NCBI GenBank assembly: GCA_026985515.1
Contig: JALSQH010000040.1
Location: forward strand, 1 to 9,776
DNA from: a bacterium
Lineage (GTDB): Bacteria > JALSQH01
Length of the DNA stretch: 9,776 nucleotides
Direction of reading: 5' to 3'
A program made the translations under genes and the position numbers. The notes beneath the pieces were generated by a model. It had not been told where the DNA came from. It ran no database searches and saw only the letters and a program-made list of their open reading frames with translations. This document shows, piece after piece, positions 1 through 6,989 of the stretch (its first letter is position 1; each line of letters opens with the position of its first letter).

Positions 1-536
1 GGCATTGGAACTTTTGAAATCTTCTCAGCAATTGGCTTAATGGCAGTAATTACCTTTTTCTCTATGTGAAAGTATTTTTCCATATACCAGCGTATCGCTT
101 CAGGAATAGAAAGCATTCTCGCTGTATTTCCAGAAGGTGCACAATCTATAATAGCCACATCATACCCTCCCGAATCATAAAACTCTCTTATTTTCAGCAA
201 ACTGAAAAGATCATCTATTCCGGGAAACATCAGAAGTTCTTCAGCAGTTATTTCATCCATTCCCTGTGAATTGAGTACATTAACAAGATACCTTCTTATC
301 GTCTCCCAGTTCCTCTTTATTTCCAGATTTACATCTATTTCCATAGCCCACAGATTTGGAGCAATTGAAACAGGTTCCCCTCCTATTTTGACACCAAAGG
401 AGTCAGCAAGAGAATGAGCGGGATCAGTACTCAGAACAATTGTTCTGAGACCTCTCTCAGCAAGCAGGATTGCAGTTGCAGCACTTATACTCGTCTTTCC
501 AACTCCACCCTTTCCAGTGTAAAGAATAACCCTCAT
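1..536 (-). CDS. ArsA/Get3-family ATPase, partial (C-terminal part beyond the window)
   Basis: The 178 visible residues are the N-terminal part of a deviant Walker-A ATPase of the ArsA/Get3 class. The P-loop TGKGGVGKT lies at residues 7-15 with the signature lysine at 9. The switch I motif STDPAHS is at 36-42, with Asp38 matching the hydrolytic Asp of Get3. The switch II-like motif DCAPSGNTAR is at 131-140. Family members either drive arsenite export (ArsA with ArsB) or deliver tail-anchored membrane proteins (Get3). The only Cys seen here is within switch II, so the arsenite-binding Cys set of E. coli ArsA is not evident in this part, and many bacterial homologues have no proven substrate. 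The ATG overlaps the polX stop as ATGA, with AGGA seven bases upstream, so translation is probably coupled to polX. The family is certain; the function is open. Confidence 0.93.
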   Translation of the reverse strand, partial: MRVILYTGKGGVGKTSISAATAILLAERGLRTIVLSTDPAHSLADSFGVKIGGEPVSIAPNLWAMEIDVNLEIKRNWETIRRYLVNVLNSQGMDEITAEELLMFPGIDDLFSLLKIREFYDSGGYDVAIIDCAPSGNTARMLSIPEAIRWYMEKYFHIEKKVITAIKPIAEKISKVPM

Positions 537-2263
537 TTACCTTTCCTGTGCGATTTTATCCAGTCAATTAGTTTATCATATTCCCATGAATTAACAACCA
601 GATCCGGAGGAACCCACCCTCTCCTCGCTATTCCCACACCAAATCTCATATATGGGAGATGATCAAGATGGTGGGCATCAGTGGCGATTGAAATTTTGAC
701 ACCATATGAAACCGCCTTCCTGGAATTCAGATCGTTCAGATCCAGCCTCTTGTAATAAGAATTTATCTCCAGTGCTTTGTCATATTTTCTGGCATACTCC
801 ATTACCTTATCAAGATCAACTCTGTAAGGTTCCCTTTCCCCTATTAATCTTCCCGTTGGATGAGCAATTATGTCAACATAGGGATTCTCTATAGCTGATA
901 TTATCCTTCGAGTCATCACATCTTCGGGGTCATTGAAACCACTGTGAATAGAAGCAACCACAAAGTCAAACTCCTTCAGAACTTCCTCAGGATAATCAAG
1001 GGTTCCATCTCGCAAAATATCCACCTCAGTGCCAAAGAGAATCCTTGGACCGGGAGTTCTGTTAATCTTCTCAATCTCCTCTTTTTTCCTTTTCAAAGCA
1101 TCGACATCAAGCCCATGGGCGATTCTCTGTGAAGGGGAATGATCGGTTATTGCAACATACTGATAGCCCATTCTGGCTGCTGCCTCTTTTATCTCCTGGA
1201 TTGTTGCTGTGCCATCACTGTACTTTGAGTGTACATGCAGATCTCCTCTGATATCCTTTATATCAATGATAGCCGGCAACATCCCTGCCAGAGCAAGTTC
1301 AATTTCACCCGTATCTTCTCTCATTTCAGGTGGTATAAACTGCATTCCAAGAATTTCGTAAATTTCCCTTTCCTCTTTACCTCCAATTTTCTGACCACCC
1401 TTAAAAATCCCATACTCACTTATCTTGAGCCCCTTCTCTCTCGCTATGGTTCTTAAATGTATGTTGTGCTGTTTAGAACCTGTAAAGTACTGCAAAGCAG
1501 CACCAAATGAATCTTCAGGTACGACTCTAAGATCAACCTGAATCTTGCTATCCTTAAGTATCACACTTCCCTTTGTATCACCATGTGCCAGAACATCCTC
1601 CACCATGGGTAAACTTACAAAGAAATCAATAACCTTTCTCCCATCAGGAGCAATTGCAAGGATGTCTATATCCCCCACCGTCTCTTTAAATCTTCTCAAA
1701 GAGCCAGCATACATGATTTTTGAAACTTCTACTCCATTTTTTATGCTCTCTATGATTGTCTCCGCCAGAGGAAGAGCCTCCCCTATGGGTGTCCTCCCCT
1801 TCATCGATTCAAACAATTGAATTCCTTTTTTGATCTTTTCAATTGTTCTTGGGCCCATCCGCGGAAGATTCAACAGCCTTCCCTCATCTATGGCTTTTTT
1901 CAGAGTATCAATGTCCTTGACACCTGCCTTCTCGTAAAGGATTCTCACAGTTTTGGGACCAAGGCCAGGTATTTCCATTAAATCAATTACACCTGGCGGA
2001 ACCTCTCTTTTCAATTCCTCATACTTTCTTATCTTACCTGTGGTTACATACTCATGTATTTTTCTGGCAAGCTTCTCCCCAATTCCCGGAATACTCATCA
2101 ACTCCTTCTCATCCATTTCTGAAATGTCTCTGGCCAGATCCTTCAAAATCTGGGCAGCTTTCCGGTAGGCATTGACCTTAAACTGCATTTCACCCTGGAA
2201 TTCAAGAATATTGGCCATTCTGTCAAAAATTTCCGCAACTTCTCTGTTGGTCATCCTTCCCAT
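533..2263 (-). CDS. polX: DNA polymerase X with C-terminal PHP nuclease domain (PolX)
   Basis: Family X DNA polymerase for gap-filling in base excision repair, fused to a PHP phosphoesterase that in studied homologues gives 3'-5' exonuclease and AP-endonuclease activity. The 576 residues match the usual bacterial PolX length. Helix-hairpin-helix motifs are at about 57-66, 97-106 and 133-144. The palm has GS at 187-188, the metal-binding pair Asp198/Asp200 (GDIDIL) and Asp244 (VDLR). FTGSKQHN at 260-267 is the nucleotide-binding and thumb signature. The PHP metal ligands are all present: DLHVH 341-345, TDH 373-375, E413, H440, H468, E499 and TDAHH 528-532. Both activities therefore look intact. 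The first ATG is preferred because GAGG sits seven bases upstream, inside the last codons of the Usp gene; the Met at codon 4 has its purine run directly against it. One base separates it from the Usp stop. Confidence 0.97.
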   Translation of the reverse strand: MGRMTNREVAEIFDRMANILEFQGEMQFKVNAYRKAAQILKDLARDISEMDEKELMSIPGIGEKLARKIHEYVTTGKIRKYEELKREVPPGVIDLMEIPGLGPKTVRILYEKAGVKDIDTLKKAIDEGRLLNLPRMGPRTIEKIKKGIQLFESMKGRTPIGEALPLAETIIESIKNGVEVSKIMYAGSLRRFKETVGDIDILAIAPDGRKVIDFFVSLPMVEDVLAHGDTKGSVILKDSKIQVDLRVVPEDSFGAALQYFTGSKQHNIHLRTIAREKGLKISEYGIFKGGQKIGGKEEREIYEILGMQFIPPEMREDTGEIELALAGMLPAIIDIKDIRGDLHVHSKYSDGTATIQEIKEAAARMGYQYVAITDHSPSQRIAHGLDVDALKRKKEEIEKINRTPGPRILFGTEVDILRDGTLDYPEEVLKEFDFVVASIHSGFNDPEDVMTRRIISAIENPYVDIIAHPTGRLIGEREPYRVDLDKVMEYARKYDKALEINSYYKRLDLNDLNSRKAVSYGVKISIATDAHHLDHLPYMRFGVGIARRGWVPPDLVVNSWEYDKLIDWIKSHRKGK

Positions 2264-2264
2264 T

Positions 2265-2723
2265 TCAGACCCTCACGACAAGAACCGGTACTTTTGATTT
2301 CCTCACAACTTTCTCCGAAACACTTCCAATCAATAATCTTCTGAGGCCAGACTTTCCATGGGCACCGACTATAATAAGATCCACTGAGTTTCTATCTGCA
2401 AAATCAAGGATCTCCTCAAAGGGTTCACCCTCAAGGATGTGAGAAGATACATAACAACCTTCACTTCTGACTTTCTCCTCGTATTTTTTAATCTGCTCAG
2501 AAGCATCCTTCTTCAATCTCTCATTTACCTCCTCAAGTACCGTTAAATCCTCCGGCGGGACGAGTATTCCATCGGCAGTGGCAACAAATGGATATTCATA
2601 TGGTTCAACAACATAAAGAAGGTGAATCTCTGAGGAAAAACATTTCCCCAGTTCTACGGCTGTTGAGATAACCTTTTCAGTTACCGGGGTGAAATCAACC
2701 GGTACAAGAATTTTTTTAAACAT
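2265..2723 (-). CDS. universal stress protein (UspA family, ATP-binding type)
   Basis: Single-domain Usp of 152 residues, the normal size, expected to be a cytosolic dimer. The N-terminal beta strand KKILVPVDF carries the conserved Asp10. The C-terminal nucleotide-binding motif G-x2-G-x9-G-S is complete (G120, G123, G133, S134), which places it in the ATP-binding MJ0577-like class rather than the non-binding E. coli UspA class. It ends in the usual strand KVPVLVVRV. Usp proteins are tied to survival under starvation, hypoxia or energy stress, usually without a defined reaction. The ATG is preceded by GAGG seven bases away, and the TGA stop of the CBS gene lies within that ribosome-binding site (stop-to-start gap 9 bp). 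Placement after a kinase and a CBS protein suggests a nucleotide-sensing role, which is inferred. Confidence 0.95.
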   Translation of the reverse strand: MFKKILVPVDFTPVTEKVISTAVELGKCFSSEIHLLYVVEPYEYPFVATADGILVPPEDLTVLEEVNERLKKDASEQIKKYEEKVRSEGCYVSSHILEGEPFEEILDFADRNSVDLIIVGAHGKSGLRRLLIGSVSEKVVRKSKVPVLVVRV

Positions 2724-2732
2724 ATTTCCCCC

Positions 2733-3143
2733 TCACAGAAGTTTTGAAGGCCTTACAATGACCTCCGCCACATTTGATAGTTCAGTTATGAGAATCATCA
2801 TTATGTCATCAATGGAGATCATTCCAACTAAATTTTTATTTTCATCCACTACAGGGAGTCTCCTCACATTTCTCTCGGACATAAGTTTAGTTGCTTCATA
2901 GAGTTCCGCATATTCAGGAATAACCGCTACATTTTTAGACATTATTTCCTCCACTTTTTTGTCACATCCATCTACTATGCTCAGAGCAATATCTCTATCC
3001 GTCACAATTCCCACTATTTCCTTATCTTTTTTAACAACTACAGCACCAACATTGTGTTCCTTCATCTCCCTTACTGCCTCCCTTATTGTCGTATCTGGTG
3101 AAACAACAACCAAGTTTTTACTCATGAAACTTTTGATTAACAT
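2733..3143 (-). CDS. tandem CBS-domain protein
   Basis: Small stand-alone protein of 136 residues made of two CBS motifs, about residues 6-58 and 66-120, forming one Bateman module. Typical CBS signatures are visible: FMSKN near the start, GIVTDRDIA at 45-53, a second MSKN at 68-71, RRLPVVD at 94-100 and GMISIDDI at 107-114. Such modules bind adenine nucleotides (AMP, ATP, SAM or similar) and act as energy sensors. No enzyme domain is attached, so it presumably regulates a partner. The ATG at 3143 is chosen because a perfect AGGAGGT lies eight bases upstream; an in-frame GTG at 3152 falls inside that site and would be a false start giving three extra residues. It is 12 bp after pfkB and 9 bp before the Usp gene. 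It resembles the Hrp1 type of hypoxic-response CBS protein in architecture only. Confidence 0.94.
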   Translation of the reverse strand: MLIKSFMSKNLVVVSPDTTIREAVREMKEHNVGAVVVKKDKEIVGIVTDRDIALSIVDGCDKKVEEIMSKNVAVIPEYAELYEATKLMSERNVRRLPVVDENKNLVGMISIDDIMMILITELSNVAEVIVRPSKLL

Positions 3144-3150
3144 TATTTCC

Positions 3151-3157
3151 ACCTCCT
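3151..3157 (-). promoter_or_regulatory. consensus ribosome-binding site of the CBS gene, overlapping the pfkB stop
   Basis: Read on the minus strand, AGGAGGT is a perfect anti-Shine-Dalgarno match with eight bases between AGGAGG and the ATG at 3143. The last two bases of the pfkB stop TAG are its first two. It contains the in-frame GTG at 3152 and so decides the start. Confidence 0.85.
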
Positions 3158-4097
3158 AAGCTATTTTCTTTAATCTAATTCGCTTATAAAGATTCTCCAC
3201 ATCCTTTTTTGAACAAAGCTGAGTGCCGGGTGTCAGAGCCGTAGCTGTCCCTGCAGCTACACCCCATTTAAATGCATCCACAGGATCCTGCTTCTGGGAG
3301 TATTTGTAAACAAAGGCTCCCACCAGTGAATCACCTGCTCCAACAGTGCTCTGAACAGCAACTCTGGGAGGTGTGGCTCTGTAAAATCCCTCTTTCGTTG
3401 CAAGAATTGCCCCCTTTGCTCCCATTGACATTATAACAATTTCAATACCATCAGAAAGCAGTTTCTCACCAGCCTTTATGTAATCATCAATTTTCTTTAT
3501 CTTGACCTCAAGCAACCTTTCCAGTTCATATGTGTTGGGTTTTATCATAAAAGGCTTTGCCTTAACCCCCTCTTTAAGCGGTTCTCCATCAGCATCAAGA
3601 ATACACTTAAAACCTTTCCTGTTAAATTCTTCTATGAGAACCCTGTAAATATCTGGAGAGAATCCCCTGGGAATACTTCCAGAGAGAACCAGATACCCCT
3701 CCTGCGGCTTTAATGACATGATCTTTTTCAGAAACCACTCTCTTTCCTCTTCACTGATTTCCGGACCGGGAGCATTTATCCTTAACTGATCATGTGTATA
3801 GGCATCTTCAATTATGACATTTGTACGGGTTTCTCCTTTTATGTTTATTACCTCAAGATTAAGACCAATCTTTTTCAATCTGTCCTTAATCTCGTATCCA
3901 GTGTATCCTCCAAGAAGAACAAAAGCTTTTGAATGTCCCCCAAGCTCTTTTATAACTCTGGACACATCTATTCCCTTTCCACCAGGATCTTTGAGAACCT
4001 TCATCGCTCTGTTGGTATCGTCAAAAACAAGTTCATTCACCAGATAGGTAATATCTATTGTCGGGTTGAGAGTGACAGTTATAATCGAAGGGGTCAT
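3156..4097 (-). CDS. pfkB: PfkB-family sugar-phosphate kinase, probable 6-phosphofructokinase II
   Basis: Ribokinase-superfamily kinase of 313 residues, expected to phosphorylate fructose 6-phosphate to fructose 1,6-bisphosphate with ATP in the cytosol. The start TVTLNPTID (Asp15 in the substrate site), GGKGIDVSR at 39-47, SGSIPRG at 139-145, KPN at 186-188 and the anion-hole/catalytic motif STVGAGDS at 250-257 (base Asp256) are all present. The C-terminal stretch around GVAAGTATAL and GTQLCS looks closer, from memory, to E. coli Pfk-2 than to FruK. Even so, 1-phosphofructokinase or tagatose-6-phosphate kinase activity cannot be excluded by eye. The ATG at 4097 follows GGAGG by four bases; an in-frame GTG at 4109 lies just upstream of that site with no site of its own. 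No PTS or fructose genes adjoin it, which weakens the FruK reading. A 53-bp gap separates it from the glycosyltransferase gene. Confidence 0.85.
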   Translation of the reverse strand: MTPSIITVTLNPTIDITYLVNELVFDDTNRAMKVLKDPGGKGIDVSRVIKELGGHSKAFVLLGGYTGYEIKDRLKKIGLNLEVINIKGETRTNVIIEDAYTHDQLRINAPGPEISEEEREWFLKKIMSLKPQEGYLVLSGSIPRGFSPDIYRVLIEEFNRKGFKCILDADGEPLKEGVKAKPFMIKPNTYELERLLEVKIKKIDDYIKAGEKLLSDGIEIVIMSMGAKGAILATKEGFYRATPPRVAVQSTVGAGDSLVGAFVYKYSQKQDPVDAFKWGVAAGTATALTPGTQLCSKKDVENLYKRIRLKKIA

Positions 4098-4150
4098 ATC
4101 TCCTCCCACTTTATTAAAAAGATAGCAACTTTTTCCAAGTAATACAAGAA

Positions 4151-4903
4151 TCAGTTCCCTGGTCTTGTTTTTTCATACAACTTCACATACTTGAGAAACA
4201 CGTACCAGGAATTAAGAGCTTCAACAATAAAACCATAGATACCGTCAAGAAAACCAAGATTTATAAAAAAATTTCTGAAAAAGGTAAAAATAGGGAAAAA
4301 TACGATTTGATACCATCTTCCCCTCCACCCTTCTTTTAACCGCTGATTTGCACCCCATTCGGCGTATCTTATGAGTTTTTTCACATATTCATCGATGTTT
4401 TGATAAGTGTAGTGAATCAATTTATTTTTTAATCTGCACACCTTTCCATCAACCACCACCTCGGCGTGAACCTCTTTGTCCTCATACCTGCATTTATCTC
4501 TCCTGAACAACCTTATAACTTTATCCCGCCCCCAGGAACCATACCTGATCTCTCTGCTTCCTATAAAATTCCTTCTTCCTATCCAGTAAGCATCACAGAG
4601 AGGATTTGCGAGAGTTTGCAAAATCTCTTCTCTTAACTCTGCTGGAACCCTTTCATCTGCATCCACAATCAATATCCATTCATTTGAAGCCTGCGGAATT
4701 ATCCAGTTTTTCTGTGCCGCAGAATACCTGTACTCGTGCTGAACCACTCTGTCTGCATATTTTTTTGCAATTTCAATGGTTTTATCGGTACTGAAGGAAT
4801 CCACCACAATAATTTCATCTGCAAAACTGATACTTTTCAAACACTCTTCGATGTTTTTCTCTTCGTTATAGGTTGGAACTATTGCCGTTAATTTTTCGCG
4901 CAA
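4151..4903 (-). CDS. family 2 glycosyltransferase, WaaE/KdtX-like
   Basis: GT-A fold inverting glycosyltransferase of 250 residues. The nucleotide-sugar region starts at once with AIVPTYNEE (7-15), followed by VVDSFSTDKT (33-42) and the metal-binding DADE at 81-84. GSWGRDKVIRLFRR at about 122-135 and EVHAE at 144-148 are typical of the WaaE/KdtX group, which adds a glucose to the LPS inner core. The C-terminal 50 residues are aromatic and hydrophobic (for example FFPIFTFFRNFF at 202-213), suggesting attachment to the inner membrane. The start is TTG: AAGGAG sits six bases upstream, there is no ATG or GTG between that site and the coding region, and the family's conserved N-terminus begins five residues later. 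It is the promoter-proximal gene of the minus-strand operon. Acceptor and donor sugars cannot be told from sequence. Confidence 0.88.
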   Translation of the reverse strand: MREKLTAIVPTYNEEKNIEECLKSISFADEIIVVDSFSTDKTIEIAKKYADRVVQHEYRYSAAQKNWIIPQASNEWILIVDADERVPAELREEILQTLANPLCDAYWIGRRNFIGSREIRYGSWGRDKVIRLFRRDKCRYEDKEVHAEVVVDGKVCRLKNKLIHYTYQNIDEYVKKLIRYAEWGANQRLKEGWRGRWYQIVFFPIFTFFRNFFINLGFLDGIYGFIVEALNSWYVFLKYVKLYEKTRPGN

Positions 4904-4909
4904 TGTGAA

Positions 4910-4915
4910 CTCCTT
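4910..4915 (-). promoter_or_regulatory. ribosome-binding site that fixes the TTG start of the glycosyltransferase
   Basis: Minus-strand AAGGAG with a six-base spacer to the TTG at 4903-4901. It is the only good site near the conserved N-terminus and is the reason for accepting a non-ATG start. Confidence 0.75.
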
Positions 4916-4923
4916 TTTTAATG

Positions 4924-4951
4924 ATTATAACACCAGAATACCTGTTTTCAA
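4924..4951 (-). promoter_or_regulatory. sigma70-like promoter of the minus-strand operon
   Basis: Minus-strand TTGAAA (4951-4946), a 16-base spacer and a perfect TATAAT (4929-4924). The -10 box is preceded by TGT, making it an extended -10. Transcription should start near 4917, giving a leader of only about 14 nt that is mostly the ribosome-binding site. Predicted from consensus only. Confidence 0.72.
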
Positions 4952-4968
4952 TGAAAAATTTTTATTTG
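4949..4968. repeat. imperfect inverted repeat centred on A5T5 between the two -35 boxes
   Basis: Twenty bases in which 8 of 10 base pairs are symmetric, with a perfect AAAAATTTTT core at 4954-4963. The outer CAA and TTG of the repeat are the first three bases of the two opposing -35 boxes. It could be an operator, an UP-like A/T element or a bent spacer shared by both promoters, but it could also be chance in AT-rich DNA. Confidence 0.35.
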
Positions 4969-4994
4969 CATTTCCCTCTATCTCTGAATATACT
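4966..4994 (+). promoter_or_regulatory. sigma70-like promoter of the folD-gcv operon
   Basis: TTGCAT (4966-4971), an ideal 17-base spacer and TATACT (4989-4994). Transcription should start near 5001-5003, leaving about 16 nt before the folD ATG. That is too short for a glycine or folate riboswitch or an attenuator. Predicted from consensus only. Confidence 0.72.
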
Positions 4995-5006
4995 AAAAGC
5001 AAACAA

Positions 5007-5012
5007 AAGGAG
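5007..5012 (+). promoter_or_regulatory. folD ribosome-binding site
   Basis: AAGGAG with a five-base spacer to the ATG at 5018. The in-frame GTG at 5012 begins with the last base of this site, so it is unlikely to be the start even though it would extend the frame by two residues. Confidence 0.75.
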
Positions 5013-5017
5013 TGGTT

Positions 5018-5884
5018 ATGTCCAAAATAATAGATGGAAAAGTCATAAGCTCCAGATTGAGAGAAGAAATAGCAAGGGAAGTTGAACAACTGAAAAAAGC
5101 TGTTGGGAGACCCCCAGGGTTGAGCGTTATTCTGGTGGGGGAGGATCCAGCATCTCAGATCTATGTCAGGAATAAGGAAAAAACTGCGAAGGAACTGGGA
5201 TTCAAAAGCGAGGTTATAAGATTTCCAGATACCATTTCTGAGAATGATCTTCTGAGAAAGATTGAAGAGTTGAATAATGATCAAAGTGTTGATGGCATTC
5301 TTGTTCAGCTTCCCCTTCCAGAACATATTGATGAATTCAAAGTAACATTAACAATTGCACCGGAAAAGGATGTTGATGGCTTTCACCCTGTAAACATGGG
5401 CAGATTGCTGATAGGCAAACCATATCTTGTTCCCTGTACCCCTCTCGGAATCATAAAAATGCTGGACTATGAAGGAATAGAGATTGAAGGGAAAAAGGCA
5501 GTAATAATTGGAAGAAGCAATATTGTAGGAAAACCAGTGGCAATTCTTCTGCTCCAGAGAAATGCCACAGTAACGATCTGCCATTCAAGAACGAGGAATC
5601 TACCTGACATTGTCAGGGAAGCAGATATACTGGTAGCTGCCGTGGGAAAGGCAAAATTCGTTAAAGGCGACTGGATCAAAGAGGGTGCAGTGGTAATAGA
5701 TGTGGGAATCAACAGAGACGAAAACGGCAAGCTTGTTGGGGATGTGGATTTTGAAGAAGCGCAGAAGAAAGCATCCCACATAACCCCTGTCCCTGGCGGA
5801 GTTGGACCAATGACAATAACCATGCTGATGTATAATACACTTCAGGCATTTAAAAAACATGTAGGAATGGAAGGTGAACAATGA
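5018..5884 (+). CDS. folD: bifunctional methylene-THF dehydrogenase / methenyl-THF cyclohydrolase FolD
   Basis: Cytosolic enzyme of 288 residues, the standard length, that interconverts 5,10-methylene-THF, 5,10-methenyl-THF and 10-formyl-THF with NADP(H). The catalytic YxxxK is at Tyr49-Lys53 in YVRNK. QLPLP at 97-101, DVDGFHPVN at 118-126 and PCTPLG at 139-144 form the folate site. The Rossmann nucleotide motif GRSNIVGKP is at 165-173. The terminal signature [10 protein letters not shown] is at 257-266. All key residues are intact. It is the first gene of the operon and its TGA overlaps the gcvT ATG as ATGA, so the two are likely translated together. This ties the one-carbon unit released or used by the glycine cleavage system directly to 10-formyl-THF. 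Confidence 0.97.
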   Translation: MSKIIDGKVISSRLREEIAREVEQLKKAVGRPPGLSVILVGEDPASQIYVRNKEKTAKELGFKSEVIRFPDTISENDLLRKIEELNNDQSVDGILVQLPLPEHIDEFKVTLTIAPEKDVDGFHPVNMGRLLIGKPYLVPCTPLGIIKMLDYEGIEIEGKKAVIIGRSNIVGKPVAILLLQRNATVTICHSRTRNLPDIVREADILVAAVGKAKFVKGDWIKEGAVVIDVGINRDENGKLVGDVDFEEAQKKASHITPVPGGVGPMTITMLMYNTLQAFKKHVGMEGEQ

Positions 5885-6972
5885 TGGAATTAAAAAAGAC
5901 CCCTCTTTATAAGGACCACCTCTCACTTGGTGCAAGAATGGTTGAATTTGCGGGCTTTTCCATGCCTGTTCAGTATGTGGGGGTGGTAAAAGAACATTTA
6001 AACACAAGGGAACACGTATCCATTTTTGATGTAAGCCACATGGGAGAAATTATAGTTGAGGGGGTAAACTCAGCACAGTTTCTTCAGAAAATGACAAGTA
6101 ATGACATAGGCAAACTCTACGATGGCAGAGCTCAATACTCAATCCTTATGAATGAAAAGGGTGGAGCAGTTGACGATATAGTAATCTACAGGTTTGAAGC
6201 AGAAAAGTACTTCATATGTGTAAATGCTGCCAATCGAGAAAAAGATTACAACTGGTTAGTTGACCACAAAATAGAGGGAGTTTCAATAACAAATGCCTCT
6301 GATGATTATGCACAGATTGCGGCTCAGGGTCCAGAAAGTATATCCTTGTTAGAAGAACTTACCGGGATAAGACTTTCAGATGTAAAATTTTACCACTTCA
6401 TTACCGGCAAATTCCCGGGGGACATAGATACTATCTACTCCCGAACAGGATATACAGGAGAACCTGGATTTGAACTCTATATTCCTCCAGAAAAGGCAAG
6501 TTATGTGTGGAACACGCTTCTCGAAGAAGGGAAAAAATACAATATAATGCCTGCAGGACTCGGAGCAAGGGATACTTTAAGACTTGAAATGGGTTATCCG
6601 CTCTATGGTCATGAACTCAAAGAAGACATTTCTCCACTGGAGGCTGGTCTGGAGAGATTCGTTAAACTTGAGAAGGGGGAATTTTTAGGTAGAGAGGTCC
6701 TTATAGAACAGAAAGAGAAAGGATTGAAGAAAAAGCTATATCCCATTCTGATGGAAAAAGGAATAGCCAGAGAGGGTTATGATATACTTGTAAATTCTGA
6801 GAAAAAGGGTTATATTACCAGTGGAACGATGTCACCCGTATTGAAAAAAGGAATTGCACTTGGATTCATAGAGGATACGGGTTTGAAAAAAAATGATCAG
6901 GTTGATATTATTATCAGAAACAAACCATTTTCAGGACGGATCTGGGAATTGCCTTTTATAAAAAAACATTAA
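5881..6972 (+). CDS. gcvT: glycine cleavage system T protein (aminomethyltransferase)
   Basis: The T protein takes the aminomethyl group from lipoyl-H protein and makes 5,10-methylene-THF plus ammonia, leaving reduced lipoate. The length of 363 residues is typical. Family motifs run in order: [13 protein letters not shown] at 20-32, FDVSHMGE at 49-56, GGAVDD at 94-99 (Asp99 aligns with the folate-activating Asp of the Thermotoga enzyme), [11 protein letters not shown] at 115-125, [14 protein letters not shown] at 187-200, [21 protein letters not shown] at about 226-246 and [13 protein letters not shown] at 251-263. The first of two adjacent ATGs is used because it forms the ATGA overlap with folD and has GGAAGG six bases upstream; the second ATG would remove one residue. 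A run of eight A at 6886-6893 is in frame and harmless to the reading. Confidence 0.97.
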   Translation: MMELKKTPLYKDHLSLGARMVEFAGFSMPVQYVGVVKEHLNTREHVSIFDVSHMGEIIVEGVNSAQFLQKMTSNDIGKLYDGRAQYSILMNEKGGAVDDIVIYRFEAEKYFICVNAANREKDYNWLVDHKIEGVSITNASDDYAQIAAQGPESISLLEELTGIRLSDVKFYHFITGKFPGDIDTIYSRTGYTGEPGFELYIPPEKASYVWNTLLEEGKKYNIMPAGLGARDTLRLEMGYPLYGHELKEDISPLEAGLERFVKLEKGEFLGREVLIEQKEKGLKKKLYPILMEKGIAREGYDILVNSEKKGYITSGTMSPVLKKGIALGFIEDTGLKKNDQVDIIIRNKPFSGRIWELPFIKKH

Positions 6973-6989
6973 ACAAAGGAGAAAGGAAC

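Noticed and set aside
66-269. Short plus-strand open frame opposite the ATPase gene.
   Set aside because: The opposite strand encodes conserved ArsA motifs in a continuous frame; this is a shadow.
3156-4097. Reading the kinase as 1-phosphofructokinase (FruK) of a fructose PTS.
   Set aside because: No PTS or fruR gene is adjacent and the C-terminal motif resembles Pfk-2; kept only as an alternative in the entry.
4098-4150. Possible internal promoters in the glycosyltransferase-pfkB gap (minus-strand TTGTAT-17-TATCTT, or TTGGAA-15-TAATAA).
   Set aside because: Both are poor matches in AT-rich DNA, and either could arise by chance; not strong enough to annotate.
4925-5326. Antisense open frame of 133 codons opposite folD and the promoter region.
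   Set aside because: It overlaps the conserved folD N-terminus and both predicted promoters; composition is typical of a shadow frame.
5600-6007. Antisense open frame of 135 codons opposite the folD-gcvT junction.
   Set aside because: It lies wholly over two well-supported genes, has no recognisable domain or ribosome-binding site, and its translation looks like reverse-frame noise.
6886-6893. Runs of eight A in gcvT (6886-6893) and gcvPA (7480-7487) as possible frameshift or slippage sites.
   Set aside because: Both genes read through in frame with full-length conserved products, and no alternative-frame product is evident.
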